Shown piece by piece: positions 18,017 to 25,614 of a stretch of DNA of 64,000 nt (position 1 is the stretch's first letter; the number at the start of each line of letters is the position of its first letter). The position numbers and the translations under genes were made by a program. A model generated the notes under the pieces. It was not told the origin of the DNA. It saw only the letters and a program-made list of their open reading frames with translations, and made no database searches. The DNA lies in the NCBI RefSeq assembly GCF_004005815.1, contig NZ_SACK01000002.1, positions 682,001-746,000 of the forward strand, given 5' to 3'. The stretch is from Mucilaginibacter limnophilus. GTDB taxonomy: Bacteria > Bacteroidota > Bacteroidia > Sphingobacteriales > Sphingobacteriaceae.

Positions 18017-18469
18017 TTATTTTCTCGGAGGCGTGGTGGTTCCACTTGAACCACTTGTACCTGTACCATTACCTGTTCCTGTGCCCGAAGTACCGGTCCC
18101 TGTACCATTGCCAGTACCCGAAGTGCCTGTTCCTGTGCCGTTACCTGTTCCAGTACCTGAAGTACCGGTTCCTGTACCATTGCCATTGCCGGAACCTGTA
18201 CCGTAACCTGAATTATTACGGTTCTTCTTATTTTTCTTAGCGTCTTTTTTACCTGACTTATTATCACCTTGATTCCAGGTAGGTGATGGTGAATCGGTAC
18301 CTGTTGCCGGAGTAACCGTGTTATTAGGTGACGACTGGGTAGTTGAACCAGATTGTCCTTTTGATACCTTGCTCGTGTCCTGGCTACTTACTCCACCGGT
18401 TTGGGCTTGTGCGCTTTGAACTATAAATGCAAATGCTGCCATACCAATCATTAAACTCAATTTTTTCAT
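18017..18469 (-). CDS. Exported low-complexity Gly/Thr/Asn repeat protein
   Basis: 150 aa. Signal peptide MKKLSLMIGMAAFAFIVQSAQA (about 1-22), a Ser/Thr-rich stretch, a short basic patch KKDAKKNKKNR (about 73-84), then degenerate GTGTSGTGNGTG repeats to the C-terminus, ending TTTPPRK. It has no hydrophobic core, so it is probably disordered and periplasmic or surface-exposed. The DNA repeats are multiples of 3 nt, which leaves other frames open as well (18010-18267 minus, 18046-18240 plus); the frame with a signal peptide is the credible one. Function unknown. Confidence 0.75.
   Translation of the reverse strand: MKKLSLMIGMAAFAFIVQSAQAQTGGVSSQDTSKVSKGQSGSTTQSSPNNTVTPATGTDSPSPTWNQGDNKSGKKDAKKNKKNRNNSGYGTGSGNGNGTGTGTSGTGTGNGTGTGTSGTGNGTGTGTSGTGTGNGTGTSGSSGTTTPPRK
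18050..18225. repeat. Minisatellite encoding the GTG/SGTGNG repeats
   Basis: Imperfect units related to CCTGTACCATTGCC and GTTCCTGTGCCGTTACC recur through this stretch, all in multiples of three bases. They encode the C-terminal repeats of the minus-strand protein and could change in copy number without breaking the frame. Confidence 0.75.
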
Positions 18470-18655
18470 AACTTATATTTTTGATTCTCTATAAACTACA
18501 ATACGCTATTAAATATGTTTTAAAAAATTATCTTTTAAAGAAATAATTTTATTTGGGAGAAAATTTGATGTGCTGTTTGTAAATCGTTAACCAGATATAC
18601 GCCCGACGAAGTGGAATTTTTATTATGATTCAAAAATTTCAGGTAGTTTTATAGC

Positions 18656-19393
18656 ATGATAAGGTGCCTTGTTGTTGACGACGAGCCTTTGGCTTTAAAT
18701 ATACTGGAAGACTACATTTCAAAAATGCCTTTTTTGCAGTTGGTAAAGGCTACTACCAACCCTATAGAGGCACTTACGCTGGTACAGGATGGCTCGGCCG
18801 ACCTGGTATTTTTGGATGTGCAGATGCCTGAACTTACAGGTATCCAGTTCCTGAAAATAGCCAACGGCAAAGCTAAGGTGATACTTACCACTGCTTATCC
18901 GCAATATGCGTTAGAGGGTTACGAGCTTGACGTGGTTGATTACCTGCTTAAGCCCATTGCGTTCGACAGGTTTTATAAAGCTGTACAAAAAGCGCAGGGA
19001 ATATTACAGCCGTCTGCCCAGTCGGTTCAACCAGTAGCTCAGGCCCAGGTGCAGCAGCAACAGCAGGATTTTATGAATGATTTTATCTTTGTAAAAACCG
19101 AGCATAAAATTCAAAAGGTTTACCTGCACGATATTTTATTTATTGAAGGGCTGAAAGATTACATATCCATCTTTACTACTACAGAGCGCATTATTACTCT
19201 GCAAAACATGAAGAAGATGGAAGATGCCCTGCCCGAGAAATACTTTATCAGGGTGCACCGCTCATACATTGTTTCGCTCGACAAGATTGACAGTATTGAG
19301 CGAAGCCGCATATTTATTGGTGATAAGATCATTCCTGTAGGTGATACTTATCGTGATGATTTTTTCAGGATAATTGATGGGAAAAACGTTTAA
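18656..19393 (+). CDS. LytTR-family response regulator
   Basis: 245 aa. Receiver domain 1-120 with acidic pocket D8/D9, phospho-acceptor D54 (LVFLDVQMPE), T79 region ILTTA and K99 (LLKPI). A Gln-rich linker (about 123-143) precedes the LytTR DNA-binding domain (about 150-245, FIEGLKDYISIFT to RVHRSYIVSLDKI). It should bind a pair of direct repeats upstream of targets when phosphorylated, probably by the LytS-type kinase at 15900. Transcribed alone; its own promoter region (18470-18655) is AT-rich. Confidence 0.96.
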   Translation: MIRCLVVDDEPLALNILEDYISKMPFLQLVKATTNPIEALTLVQDGSADLVFLDVQMPELTGIQFLKIANGKAKVILTTAYPQYALEGYELDVVDYLLKPIAFDRFYKAVQKAQGILQPSAQSVQPVAQAQVQQQQQDFMNDFIFVKTEHKIQKVYLHDILFIEGLKDYISIFTTTERIITLQNMKKMEDALPEKYFIRVHRSYIVSLDKIDSIERSRIFIGDKIIPVGDTYRDDFFRIIDGKNV

Positions 19394-19400
19394 GATGTTG

Positions 19401-19500
19401 GTTTTTTGTGATCTTGAACGTTAGTGAGAGATCTTCTACGACATGCTTGCGGTTTAATGCTTAGAGAAGATATCGCCTCGTTCCTCGTCGATGTGACAGA
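19401..19500. repeat. Degenerate intergenic inverted repeat
   Basis: Contains GATCTTGAACG, GAGAGATCTTCT and the opposing AGAAGATATCGCC, CTCGTTCCTCG, GATGTGACAGA, a diverged member of the same repeat family as at 13636 and 63716. It fills the space between the converging LytTR and plsC genes. Confidence 0.65.
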
Positions 19501-19501
19501 A

Positions 19502-20254
19502 CTAAACTTCTGCGAGCAACTCCGGATTCACCCTTGCCCTTATACGGTTCTCAGCTTCTTTTACCAGCACATCAACGGTACCGCTTGAAGGCTCGATAGG
19601 CTCAAGCACTTCCCATGTCATGTTAATAAACGTATTAAGCGGATACATGCCGTAACGCACCATTTTCCACGAGTTATGGATGGCGACTGGTACAAGTAAA
19701 GCGTCCGGACATTTTTTTAGAAGGGTGGCAATACCAGCCGATTGAAAGGCTTTTACTTTACCATCGGCAGAGCGTGTACCTTCTGGAAAGATCATGGCCG
19801 ACCAGCTTTTCTCTTTCATGCGGGTGCCAAGTTTAACCAGTTCGGTAATTGACTGGCGGGGATCTTTACGGTCGATATTAGCGCCCCCGCCTACTTGCAG
19901 GTTGTATGATATGGACGGAATACCTTTGGCCAGTTCAATCTTAGATATAAATTTAGCGTGATACTTCCTGAAGAAATAGATCAGCGGCGGAATATCAAAC
20001 AAGCTTTGATGATTAGCCATAATAATCATAGGGCGGCCAACAGGCAGGTTTTGCTTATTTATAAAGCGTGTGGTGTTAAATAGGATGTAATAAGTGCCGA
20101 TCAGGCAGAAGTTCAAAGCGTCAACCGAGCGTTTGTGCGCGGCATAGCCAAAAAACTTATAACATATCATCTGTATAGGGTGAAAGATGATCAGTACCAG
20201 AAAAAAAGCAATAGTTGCTATGGGCGATAAAATGTAGCCTAAAAACTTTTTCAT
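19502..20254 (-). CDS. plsC: 1-acyl-sn-glycerol-3-phosphate acyltransferase
   Basis: 250 aa. N-terminal membrane helix (about 8-35), then the acyltransferase motifs NHQSLFD (block I, HX4D equivalent), GGANIDRKD (block II) and FPEGTRS (block III), with VPVAIHNS (block IV). It makes phosphatidic acid from lysophosphatidic acid at the inner membrane. A TACCTTTG element (20270-20263, minus) ends 8 nt before its ATG. Divergent from the 143-aa membrane protein. Confidence 0.93.
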   Translation of the reverse strand: MKKFLGYILSPIATIAFFLVLIIFHPIQMICYKFFGYAAHKRSVDALNFCLIGTYYILFNTTRFINKQNLPVGRPMIIMANHQSLFDIPPLIYFFRKYHAKFISKIELAKGIPSISYNLQVGGGANIDRKDPRQSITELVKLGTRMKEKSWSAMIFPEGTRSADGKVKAFQSAGIATLLKKCPDALLVPVAIHNSWKMVRYGMYPLNTFINMTWEVLEPIEPSSGTVDVLVKEAENRIRARVNPELLAEV

Positions 20255-20262
20255 ACGACCGG

Positions 20263-20270
20263 CAAAGGTA
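20263..20270 (-). promoter_or_regulatory. Putative -7 element (TACCTTTG) of plsC
   Basis: Matches TAnnTTTG on the minus strand and ends 8 nt from the ATG at 20254, predicting a very short leader. The -33 match is weak. Confidence 0.45.
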
Positions 20271-20339
20271 ATTAAAAGGATAAAGATTTGAACAATAGGG
20301 TTAAATGTAAATGAATATGCATATTTGGGTGCTTTAAAT

Positions 20340-20771
20340 ATGAAATACTATTACAGTAGAAATTTTTCATTCATTGCTGCAATATTCATTGCGTTTTTAT
20401 TAAGCCTTTTTTGTTATATGCTTGTTGATTCGATTGTTAAATCAATGTATAAGTGGGCTTTAATTATTTCTCCCTTTGTGCTTGTCGTAATTTGGGGCTC
20501 TTACTATTTTATGAGAAACTTTATATTACGTGCTTTTAGAAATGAAATTATTTTGGAATTCGATGAGACCAAGTTAACGTATTACATAACAAATGAGTTT
20601 GTTTACTGGGATGATATTATCGATATAAATACTTCTTCAAGTTCAAAAAATGACTTTTTAATTTTGTTAAAGCTTTCAGATGAATCAGAACTTGGTATAT
20701 CAACAAAATGGATTTCAGGTGATCATAACAAGATATATGACCAAATAGTGAATTACTGGGAAAACTCGTAA
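20340..20771 (+). CDS. Membrane protein of unknown function, PH-like tail
   Basis: 143 aa from ATG 20340 (a TTG-started extension from 20325 is not supported). Two membrane helices (about 11-28 and 39-56) are followed by a soluble domain with YITNEFVYWDDIIDINTSS and a C-terminal KWISGDHNKIYDQIVNYW. The WDDI pattern after two helices resembles small PH-like domain proteins of the YcxB or STM3941 type; this is a resemblance only. Its coding region is visibly more AT-rich than its neighbours, which hints at acquisition. No partner gene is recognised nearby. Confidence 0.75.
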   Translation: MKYYYSRNFSFIAAIFIAFLLSLFCYMLVDSIVKSMYKWALIISPFVLVVIWGSYYFMRNFILRAFRNEIILEFDETKLTYYITNEFVYWDDIIDINTSSSSKNDFLILLKLSDESELGISTKWISGDHNKIYDQIVNYWENS

Positions 20772-20778
20772 GCGGCGT

Positions 20779-21327
20779 CTAAGTCAACATTAGCTTAACC
20801 CTTAATATCCCAGCTACCGACATACTATCAGTTATTTCGCCGTTTAATACCATTAGATAAGCTTCTTCAAACGTAACTTTCTTTATAACCAATTGCTCAG
20901 TTTCTTCCGGCTCAGCCTCAAATTGTTCAAGGTTACGGGCAAGGTAAATGATAGCCAGTTCATCGCTCACCGAGTTTGAAAGGTGCATGCGTTGTACTTC
21001 TGTCCATTCAGACGCTTTAAGGCCGGTTTCTTCCAGCAGTTCACGCTTTGCCGATTCCAGCGCATCGACGCCCAACGGCCCGCCGCCTTCGGGTATTTCC
21101 CAACTATAAGCGTTTAGCGGGTAGCGGTACTGGCCAACAAGGTAGGTGTTCATATCCTCATCCAGTGGAATAACACCTATCGCCAAATTTTTAAAGTGCA
21201 CCTTTCCATAAATACCGGGGTTGCCCGAGGGATTGATCACCTCGTATTGAGTGACATTTATCCATGGGTTATCATATTTTTCGGCCGATGACAGGGTTTT
21301 CCATGGATTGTGGTTAGGGTCGTGCAT
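20779..21327 (-). CDS. Nudix hydrolase (ADP-ribose pyrophosphatase-like)
   Basis: 182 aa. The Nudix box is IPEGGGPLGVDALESAKREL followed by LEETGL: the REL-x-EETG metal ligands are intact, but the position normally Glu in GX5EX7RE is Val. The N-terminal strand with WINVTQYEVINPSGNPGIYG is typical of the ADP-sugar/NudF-like branch, which cleaves nucleotide sugars into AMP and a sugar phosphate. The gene is convergent with the 143-aa membrane protein (7-bp gap) and upstream in orientation lies metK, 72 bp away. Confidence 0.92.
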   Translation of the reverse strand: MHDPNHNPWKTLSSAEKYDNPWINVTQYEVINPSGNPGIYGKVHFKNLAIGVIPLDEDMNTYLVGQYRYPLNAYSWEIPEGGGPLGVDALESAKRELLEETGLKASEWTEVQRMHLSNSVSDELAIIYLARNLEQFEAEPEETEQLVIKKVTFEEAYLMVLNGEITDSMSVAGILRVKLMLT

Positions 21328-21399
21328 AATTGCTAAGATATGGCTTTAAACAAAAATAGCGATGGTTTTGCCATCGCTATTAACAATATTATTGTGGTA

Positions 21400-22650
21400 T
21401 TATAAACCGAAAGCTTGTTTTACCTGATCAACATAATCAAGTTTTTCCCAGGTAAACAGTTCCACATCTACAGTGGTGCGGTGCCCGTCGTGACTGATAA
21501 AGGTTTTGCTTACTGTTTTGCTTTCTTTACCAAAGTGGCCATACGCAGCGGTTTCACTGTAAATAGGATTACGCAGTTTAAAGCGGGTTTCAATAGCGTA
21601 TGGGCGCATGTCGAAAATTGCCTCTACTTTTTTAGCAATTTCGCCATCAGTTAAACCAACCTTGCCGGTACCGTAGGTATTTACATAGATGCCCATTGGC
21701 TGCGCCACGCCTATAGCGTATGATACCTGCACCAGCACCTCGCTTGCTACACCTGCAGCAACAAGGTTTTTGGCAATGTGGCGAGTTGCGTAAGCAGCCG
21801 AACGGTCAACCTTTGATGGGTCTTTACCGGAAAAAGCACCGCCACCGTGCGCACCTTTACCACCGTAGGTATCAACAATAATTTTACGTCCGGTTAAGCC
21901 GGTATCGCCATGCGGTCCACCGATAACAAATTTACCGGTTGGATTGATGTGGTATTTTATATCGCTGTTAAACAGGTGCGAGTATTTAGGATATTTAGCT
22001 GTAACGCGTGGAATCAGGATATTGATGATATCTTCACGTATTCTATTCAGCATAGCTTGTTCGCTGTCAAAGTCATCATGCTGGGTTGATATTACGATGG
22101 CGTCGATACGTACCGGAACGTTGTTATCGTCATACTCTAAAGTTACCTGCGATTTTGCATCAGGTCTCAGATACTTAATATCAGCATGCTCACGGCGGAT
22201 GGCGGCAAGCTCTATAAGTAGCGCGTGAGCCAGATCAAGCGCCAGCGGCATATAGTTGTCGGTTTCGATAGTTGCATAGCCGAACATCATACCCTGGTCG
22301 CCGGCGCCCTGCTCTTCTTTCGAACTACGCTCAACACCCTGGTTAATATCAGGCGACTGCTCGTGAATAGCCGAAAGCACACCGCACGAGTTCCCATCAA
22401 ACATGTATTCGCCTTTGGTATAACCAATGCGGTTAATCACGTCGCGGGCAATTTTTTGTACGTCGAGGTATGCTTTTGATTTAACCTCGCCGGCAAGTAT
22501 TACCTGCCCGGTGGTAACAAGGGTTTCACAGGCAACTTTTGACTCTGGGTCGAAAGCCAGGAACTGGTCAATAAGCGCGTCTGATATCTGGTCGGCAACT
22601 TTATCCGGGTGCCCTTCTGATACGGATTCGGAAGTAAATAAGTATGACAT
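21400..22650 (-). CDS. metK: S-adenosylmethionine synthetase
   Basis: 416 aa. Methionine-binding [16 protein letters not shown], the loop [12 protein letters not shown], and the phosphate-binding [19 protein letters not shown] are all present and unbroken. It makes SAM from ATP and methionine in the cytoplasm. The length is slightly above the E. coli enzyme, normal for Bacteroidota. The 5' leader carries a SAM-II-type riboswitch (22713-22777), which would let SAM repress its own synthesis. Confidence 0.98.
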   Translation of the reverse strand: MSYLFTSESVSEGHPDKVADQISDALIDQFLAFDPESKVACETLVTTGQVILAGEVKSKAYLDVQKIARDVINRIGYTKGEYMFDGNSCGVLSAIHEQSPDINQGVERSSKEEQGAGDQGMMFGYATIETDNYMPLALDLAHALLIELAAIRREHADIKYLRPDAKSQVTLEYDDNNVPVRIDAIVISTQHDDFDSEQAMLNRIREDIINILIPRVTAKYPKYSHLFNSDIKYHINPTGKFVIGGPHGDTGLTGRKIIVDTYGGKGAHGGGAFSGKDPSKVDRSAAYATRHIAKNLVAAGVASEVLVQVSYAIGVAQPMGIYVNTYGTGKVGLTDGEIAKKVEAIFDMRPYAIETRFKLRNPIYSETAAYGHFGKESKTVSKTFISHDGHRTTVDVELFTWEKLDYVDQVKQAFGL

Positions 22651-22712
22651 TATTATGTTATTAAAATAAGGAAAGGGACGCAGATTATAGCAGGACGCGA
22701 AAAAGGAGCAAA

Positions 22713-22777
22713 CTTTAGCACTTTTTTACGTGGTTGCAATTGATTGCCATAATAGCCGGCAACTTAAATCAGTCCAC
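22713..22777 (-). promoter_or_regulatory. SAM-II-type riboswitch upstream of metK
   Basis: Read on the minus strand: GTGG (22777-22774) pairs with CCAC (22733-22730) as P1; the loop begins with CTGATTTAA and ends TTGCAA directly before the 3' P1 strand; then CGTAAAAAAGTGCTAAAG. CUGAUUUAA, UUGCAA-P1 and GCUAAA are the hallmark conserved blocks of SAM-II. A TTGCC/GGCAA hairpin is inserted in the loop, like the long-loop SAM-II variants I recall from Bacteroidetes and marine sequences. GCA in the loop can pair with UGC of GUGCUAAAG as the pseudoknot core. It ends 62 nt before the metK ATG. Recognition is by eye. Confidence 0.82.
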
Positions 22778-22825
22778 TTTCAGGGCGCAAAAATAAAACA
22801 ATTTTTACAAAGCCAAAAATAGCCT

Positions 22826-22833
22826 TACTTTTG
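22826..22833 (+). promoter_or_regulatory. Putative -7 element (TACTTTTG) of the lipid kinase gene
   Basis: Matches TAnnTTTG and lies 19 nt before the TTG start at 22853. The T-rich stretch at 22802-22806 is the only -33 candidate. Confidence 0.5.
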
Positions 22834-22852
22834 ATACCTTAATATTACGAAC

Positions 22853-23746
22853 TTGTTAAAAAAGAAAGTTTTATTTATTGTGAACCCGGTGTCGGGGGGT
22901 AAGAAGAAAGACGGGGTACCGCAATTAATAAAAAACTACCTGGATACAGCAGTTTTTGATGCTGAATTTATTTTTAGTACCGGGATTGCCGATGCACGCA
23001 GGATAGCAAAAGGCGCCATTGGCCATTATGATATAATTACCGCTGTAGGTGGCGATGGCACGGTGAACGAGGTGGCGTCGGCAATTGTAGGCAGCAACAC
23101 AACACTTGGCATTATTCCTTATGGATCGGGTAACGGGCTTTCGCTTTTTTTAGGCATACCTGTAGATACACAAAAAGCTATCGAAACCCTTAACGCTCAA
23201 CGCATAGAAACCATCGACTCGGCCAAGTTGAACGGACAATCATTTTTTAACATGGCAGGTATGGGCTTTGATGCCCACATCAGCGACCTGTTTGCCGGCA
23301 ACAAGCGCCGTGGTTTTTATACTTATTTCAAATCTACGGTAAAAGAAATACTGGGTTATAAATCACAGCATTATTCTTTGGATATTGATGGCAAAGAATA
23401 CGAGCGCGATGCGTTTATGTTGAGCTTTGCCAATTCGTCGCAGTATGGTAATAACGCACACGTATCGCCAAAAGCTTCGGTGCAGGACGGGCTGATAGAC
23501 GTTTGTGTGGTAAAACCTTTTCCTTTGTATAAGTTTCCGGAAATGGGCATACGCATGTTCAACAAAACAGCCGACCGCTCACAATACATCGAGATCATCC
23601 GCGGAAAGAACATCCGGGTACGCAGGGGCGAAGCCGGCCCGATACACCTTGATGGCGAGCCACAGGTAATAGGCACCGAAGCCGAGATCAGCATCTTCCC
23701 TAAATCACTTAATGTTATTGTAGGCGAAAGCTTCCAGGCGGGGTAA
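22853..23746 (+). CDS. Diacylglycerol/lipid kinase (DagK/YegS family)
   Basis: 297 aa. N-terminal catalytic half with FIVNPVSGGKKK, GGDGTVNEVA (nucleotide-binding glycine loop) and IPYGSGNGLSLFLGIP; the C-terminal beta-sandwich ends IHLDGEPQVIGTEAEISIFPKSL. Phosphorylates diacylglycerol or related lipids at the membrane. The start appears to be TTG (22853): no in-frame ATG precedes the conserved KKKVLFIVNP. Transcribed divergently from metK. Confidence 0.93.
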   Translation: MLKKKVLFIVNPVSGGKKKDGVPQLIKNYLDTAVFDAEFIFSTGIADARRIAKGAIGHYDIITAVGGDGTVNEVASAIVGSNTTLGIIPYGSGNGLSLFLGIPVDTQKAIETLNAQRIETIDSAKLNGQSFFNMAGMGFDAHISDLFAGNKRRGFYTYFKSTVKEILGYKSQHYSLDIDGKEYERDAFMLSFANSSQYGNNAHVSPKASVQDGLIDVCVVKPFPLYKFPEMGIRMFNKTADRSQYIEIIRGKNIRVRRGEAGPIHLDGEPQVIGTEAEISIFPKSLNVIVGESFQAG

Positions 23747-23754
23747 CCTGCAGG

Positions 23755-23859
23755 TGTTGACGTCAACAGAGTCAACACCGTCAACAGGATCAACACTGTC
23801 AACACCCGTCAACAGGGTCAACACCTGTCAACACCGTCAACACCCGTCAACACTGTCAA
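23755..23859. repeat. Short tandem array of GTCAACA units headed by a palindrome
   Basis: TGTTGACGTCAACA (23755-23768) is a perfect 14-bp palindrome. It is followed by about ten head-to-tail units GTCAACA(CC/GG/CT/GA) of 8-10 bp, ending GTCAA at 23859. The array fills the gap between the lipid kinase and SUI1 genes, about 60 bp before the SUI1 start. Spacers are only 2-3 bp, so it is not CRISPR. It could be a multi-site operator, a slippage-prone spacer or inert. Confidence 0.85.
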
Positions 23860-23917
23860 AAATATGGCAGTAAATTGCTATTTTTACGGTCGGCACCAAT
23901 TGTTTTATTGATCTATC

Positions 23918-24256
23918 ATGAAAAAGAACCAGAAGTTTACAGGGGTGGTATATTCAACCGACCCTGATTTTCAATATACTGAAAATGGCGATGATGCCAC
24001 TGAAACCCTGCCGCCGCAACAGCAAAACCTGAAGATTTTTCTCGACCGTAAGGGCGGCAGTAAACTGGTTTCGCGTGTTACCGGTTTTATTGGCACCGAT
24101 GCCGATCTTGAAACTTTAGGCAAAAAACTCAAGGCAAAATGTGGCGCGGGTGGTTCTGTAAAAGACGGTGAGATACTGGTTCAGGGTGATTTCAGGGAAA
24201 AGATTCTTACCCTGTTACTTGCCGACGGATATAAGGCCAAGAAAGCAGGTGGCTGA
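23918..24256 (+). CDS. SUI1/eIF1-like translation factor
   Basis: 112 aa. Acidic N-terminal 35 residues, then a SUI1 domain: [21 protein letters not shown] (split across the first strand), [37 protein letters not shown] and a short C-terminus. Bacterial members (YciH-like) are related to eukaryotic eIF1 and are thought to act on the ribosomal P site during initiation; the bacterial role is poorly defined. Monocistronic, behind the GTCAACA array. Confidence 0.92.
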   Translation: MKKNQKFTGVVYSTDPDFQYTENGDDATETLPPQQQNLKIFLDRKGGSKLVSRVTGFIGTDADLETLGKKLKAKCGAGGSVKDGEILVQGDFREKILTLLLADGYKAKKAGG

Positions 24257-24260
24257 TTAA

Positions 24261-24277
24261 TGTGTAACTGTTACACA
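24261..24277. promoter_or_regulatory. 17-bp perfect palindrome TGTGTAAC-T-GTTACACA
   Basis: Eight-base arms around a single T, 4 nt after the SUI1 stop. No T-tract follows. Its length and symmetry fit a binding site for a dimeric regulator, or it could form a hairpin at the 3' end of the SUI1 mRNA. Confidence 0.5.
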
Positions 24278-24623
24278 ATTAATGTAAAACTTAAGTTAAA
24301 ATAAGAAATGTGTTGTTTACAGGTAAATCTAAAAAGTTAATTATCTGAAACACAAAAGTTAACGTTATTTGTATTACCTTTAACTGCTATTGTAAAGGAA
24401 TAATCTATCGTTTTAGTTACATACTTTTTGTCGTATATTTTTTGTTATTATTGAAAAAAATAATTTTCATTGTAAAAAATTGTGTTGCGACAAACAATAT
24501 TTGTGCATGAATACGTTATGTATTCACCAATTATGAGAAATATAAAAAGAAACACATATATTAAATAATTGTTAAGAGTTACATAATTAAACTAAGTTGA
24601 GTTTTTTTAATTCATTAAAATTC

Positions 24624-24631
24624 TAACTTTG
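24624..24631 (+). promoter_or_regulatory. Putative -7 element (TAACTTTG) of exbB-tonB
   Basis: Exact TAnnTTTG match. Predicts an A-rich 5' leader of about 60 nt before exbB (24701). A T-run lies around the expected -33 position instead of TTTG. Confidence 0.6.
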
Positions 24632-24700
24632 TTTTCCGCTTAAAAAGCAAATAATTAAAAACAAAAAATAAACATAAACTAAAAACTAAATTTTACTGTA

Positions 24701-25528
24701 ATGGCTAACGCACCATCAAAACCAAGTACTCCTGTTAAAAAAGAAAGCTCAAGCGCATCGGGCATGTTTGCAACTTTGGCTATTCCGCTATGTCTGATAG
24801 TAACTGTCCTTATCTACATATTTGTTTTAGGTGATGGCAGCCACTTTAAAGGCGGCGATCCTAAAAATGATCCAACCGACATCTTCGGTACTGTGCACAA
24901 AGGTGGGGTTATCGTACCTATCATCATGGGCTTCCTGTTAATGGTTATCGTGTTCTCTATCGAAAGGTTCATCGTAATCGGTAAAGCATCAGGCACAGGT
25001 AATGTTGACGCGTTTGTTAGAAGGGTTCAAAGCTTCTTAAATGCAGGTAACATTGAAGCAGCTGCTGCCGAGTGCGACAAACAAAAAGGTTCAGTAGCAA
25101 ACGTTATCAAATCAGGTTTGAAAAAATACCGTGAAGTTGAAAACGATCCGGCTATGGATACCGAGCAAAAAGCTTTAGCTATACAAAAAGATATTGAAGA
25201 AGCAACTGCATTAGAAATGCCGATGCTTGAGCAAAACCTTACTATCATTGCTACCCTGGTATCTATCGGTACACTGATGGGTCTGTTAGGTACGGTAATT
25301 GGTATGATTGGTGCGTTCGCTGAACTTGCTGCGGCAGGTGCTCCAAACACGTCAGCACTATCAACCCACATTTCTGAAGCACTTATCAATACCGCATTAG
25401 GTATCAGTACTTCAGCAATATCAATTATCATGTACAACGTGTTTACATCAAAAATTGATAAACTGACTTATGCAATTGACGAGACTGGTTTCAGCATCGT
25501 TCAAACATTTGCTTCGTCACACAAATAA
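24701..25528 (+). CDS. exbB: MotA/TolQ/ExbB proton channel family protein
   Basis: 275 aa. An N-terminal Ser/Thr/Lys-rich cytoplasmic tail, membrane segment 1 (about 22-44), segment 2 (about 68-88), a cytoplasmic helical domain, then segments with LVSIGTLMGLLGTVIGMIGAF (about 183-205) and ISEALINTALGISTSAISIIMYNVF. The GLLGTV...A pattern is the ExbB/TolQ signature. It forms the pentameric channel that couples the proton-motive force to TonB. First gene of the Ton operon. Confidence 0.96.
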   Translation: MANAPSKPSTPVKKESSSASGMFATLAIPLCLIVTVLIYIFVLGDGSHFKGGDPKNDPTDIFGTVHKGGVIVPIIMGFLLMVIVFSIERFIVIGKASGTGNVDAFVRRVQSFLNAGNIEAAAAECDKQKGSVANVIKSGLKKYREVENDPAMDTEQKALAIQKDIEEATALEMPMLEQNLTIIATLVSIGTLMGLLGTVIGMIGAFAELAAAGAPNTSALSTHISEALINTALGISTSAISIIMYNVFTSKIDKLTYAIDETGFSIVQTFASSHK

Positions 25529-25549
25529 GTAAAATATTAGGAGTTTATG

Positions 25550-25573
25550 CCGCCCGGCCTCAGTGCCGGGCGG
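25550..25573 (+). promoter_or_regulatory. GC-rich hairpin between exbB and exbD
   Basis: CCGCCCGGC pairs perfectly with GCCGGGCGG around CTCAGT (9 bp, all G-C). No T-tract follows (GTATTTA), so it is unlikely to be a full terminator. Sited 21 nt after the exbB stop and 41 nt before exbD, it may protect the exbB 3' end or attenuate read-through and so raise ExbB above ExbD. Confidence 0.75.
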
Positions 25574-25614
25574 GTATTTAATAAAGTTCTTAATATTTAA
25601 ATTCAAAGGAAATT

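Larger units (their letters stand above)
24257..24700. other. 444-bp AT-rich intergenic region before exbB
   Basis: No ORF with a credible start is seen. It holds a 17-bp palindrome near its left end (24261-24277), long A/T runs, and the TAACTTTG promoter element (24624-24631). The rest contains no hairpin with a T-tract, no RNA motif I recognise and no tRNA. Confidence 0.7.

Noticed and set aside
18010..18267. Second minus-strand ORF overlapping the Gly/Thr-rich gene
   Set aside because: It reads as Val/Gln/Leu repeats because the same 3n-length DNA repeat keeps other frames open; it has no signal peptide or other feature, while the 18017-18469 frame does.
22713..22777. SAM-I riboswitch before metK
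   Set aside because: No four-way junction or kink-turn blocks of SAM-I are seen; the CTGATTTAA/TTGCAA/GCTAAAG set fits SAM-II instead.
23755..23859. Possible CRISPR array
   Set aside because: Units are 8-10 bp with 2-3 bp between them, far below CRISPR repeat and spacer lengths, and no cas gene is present.
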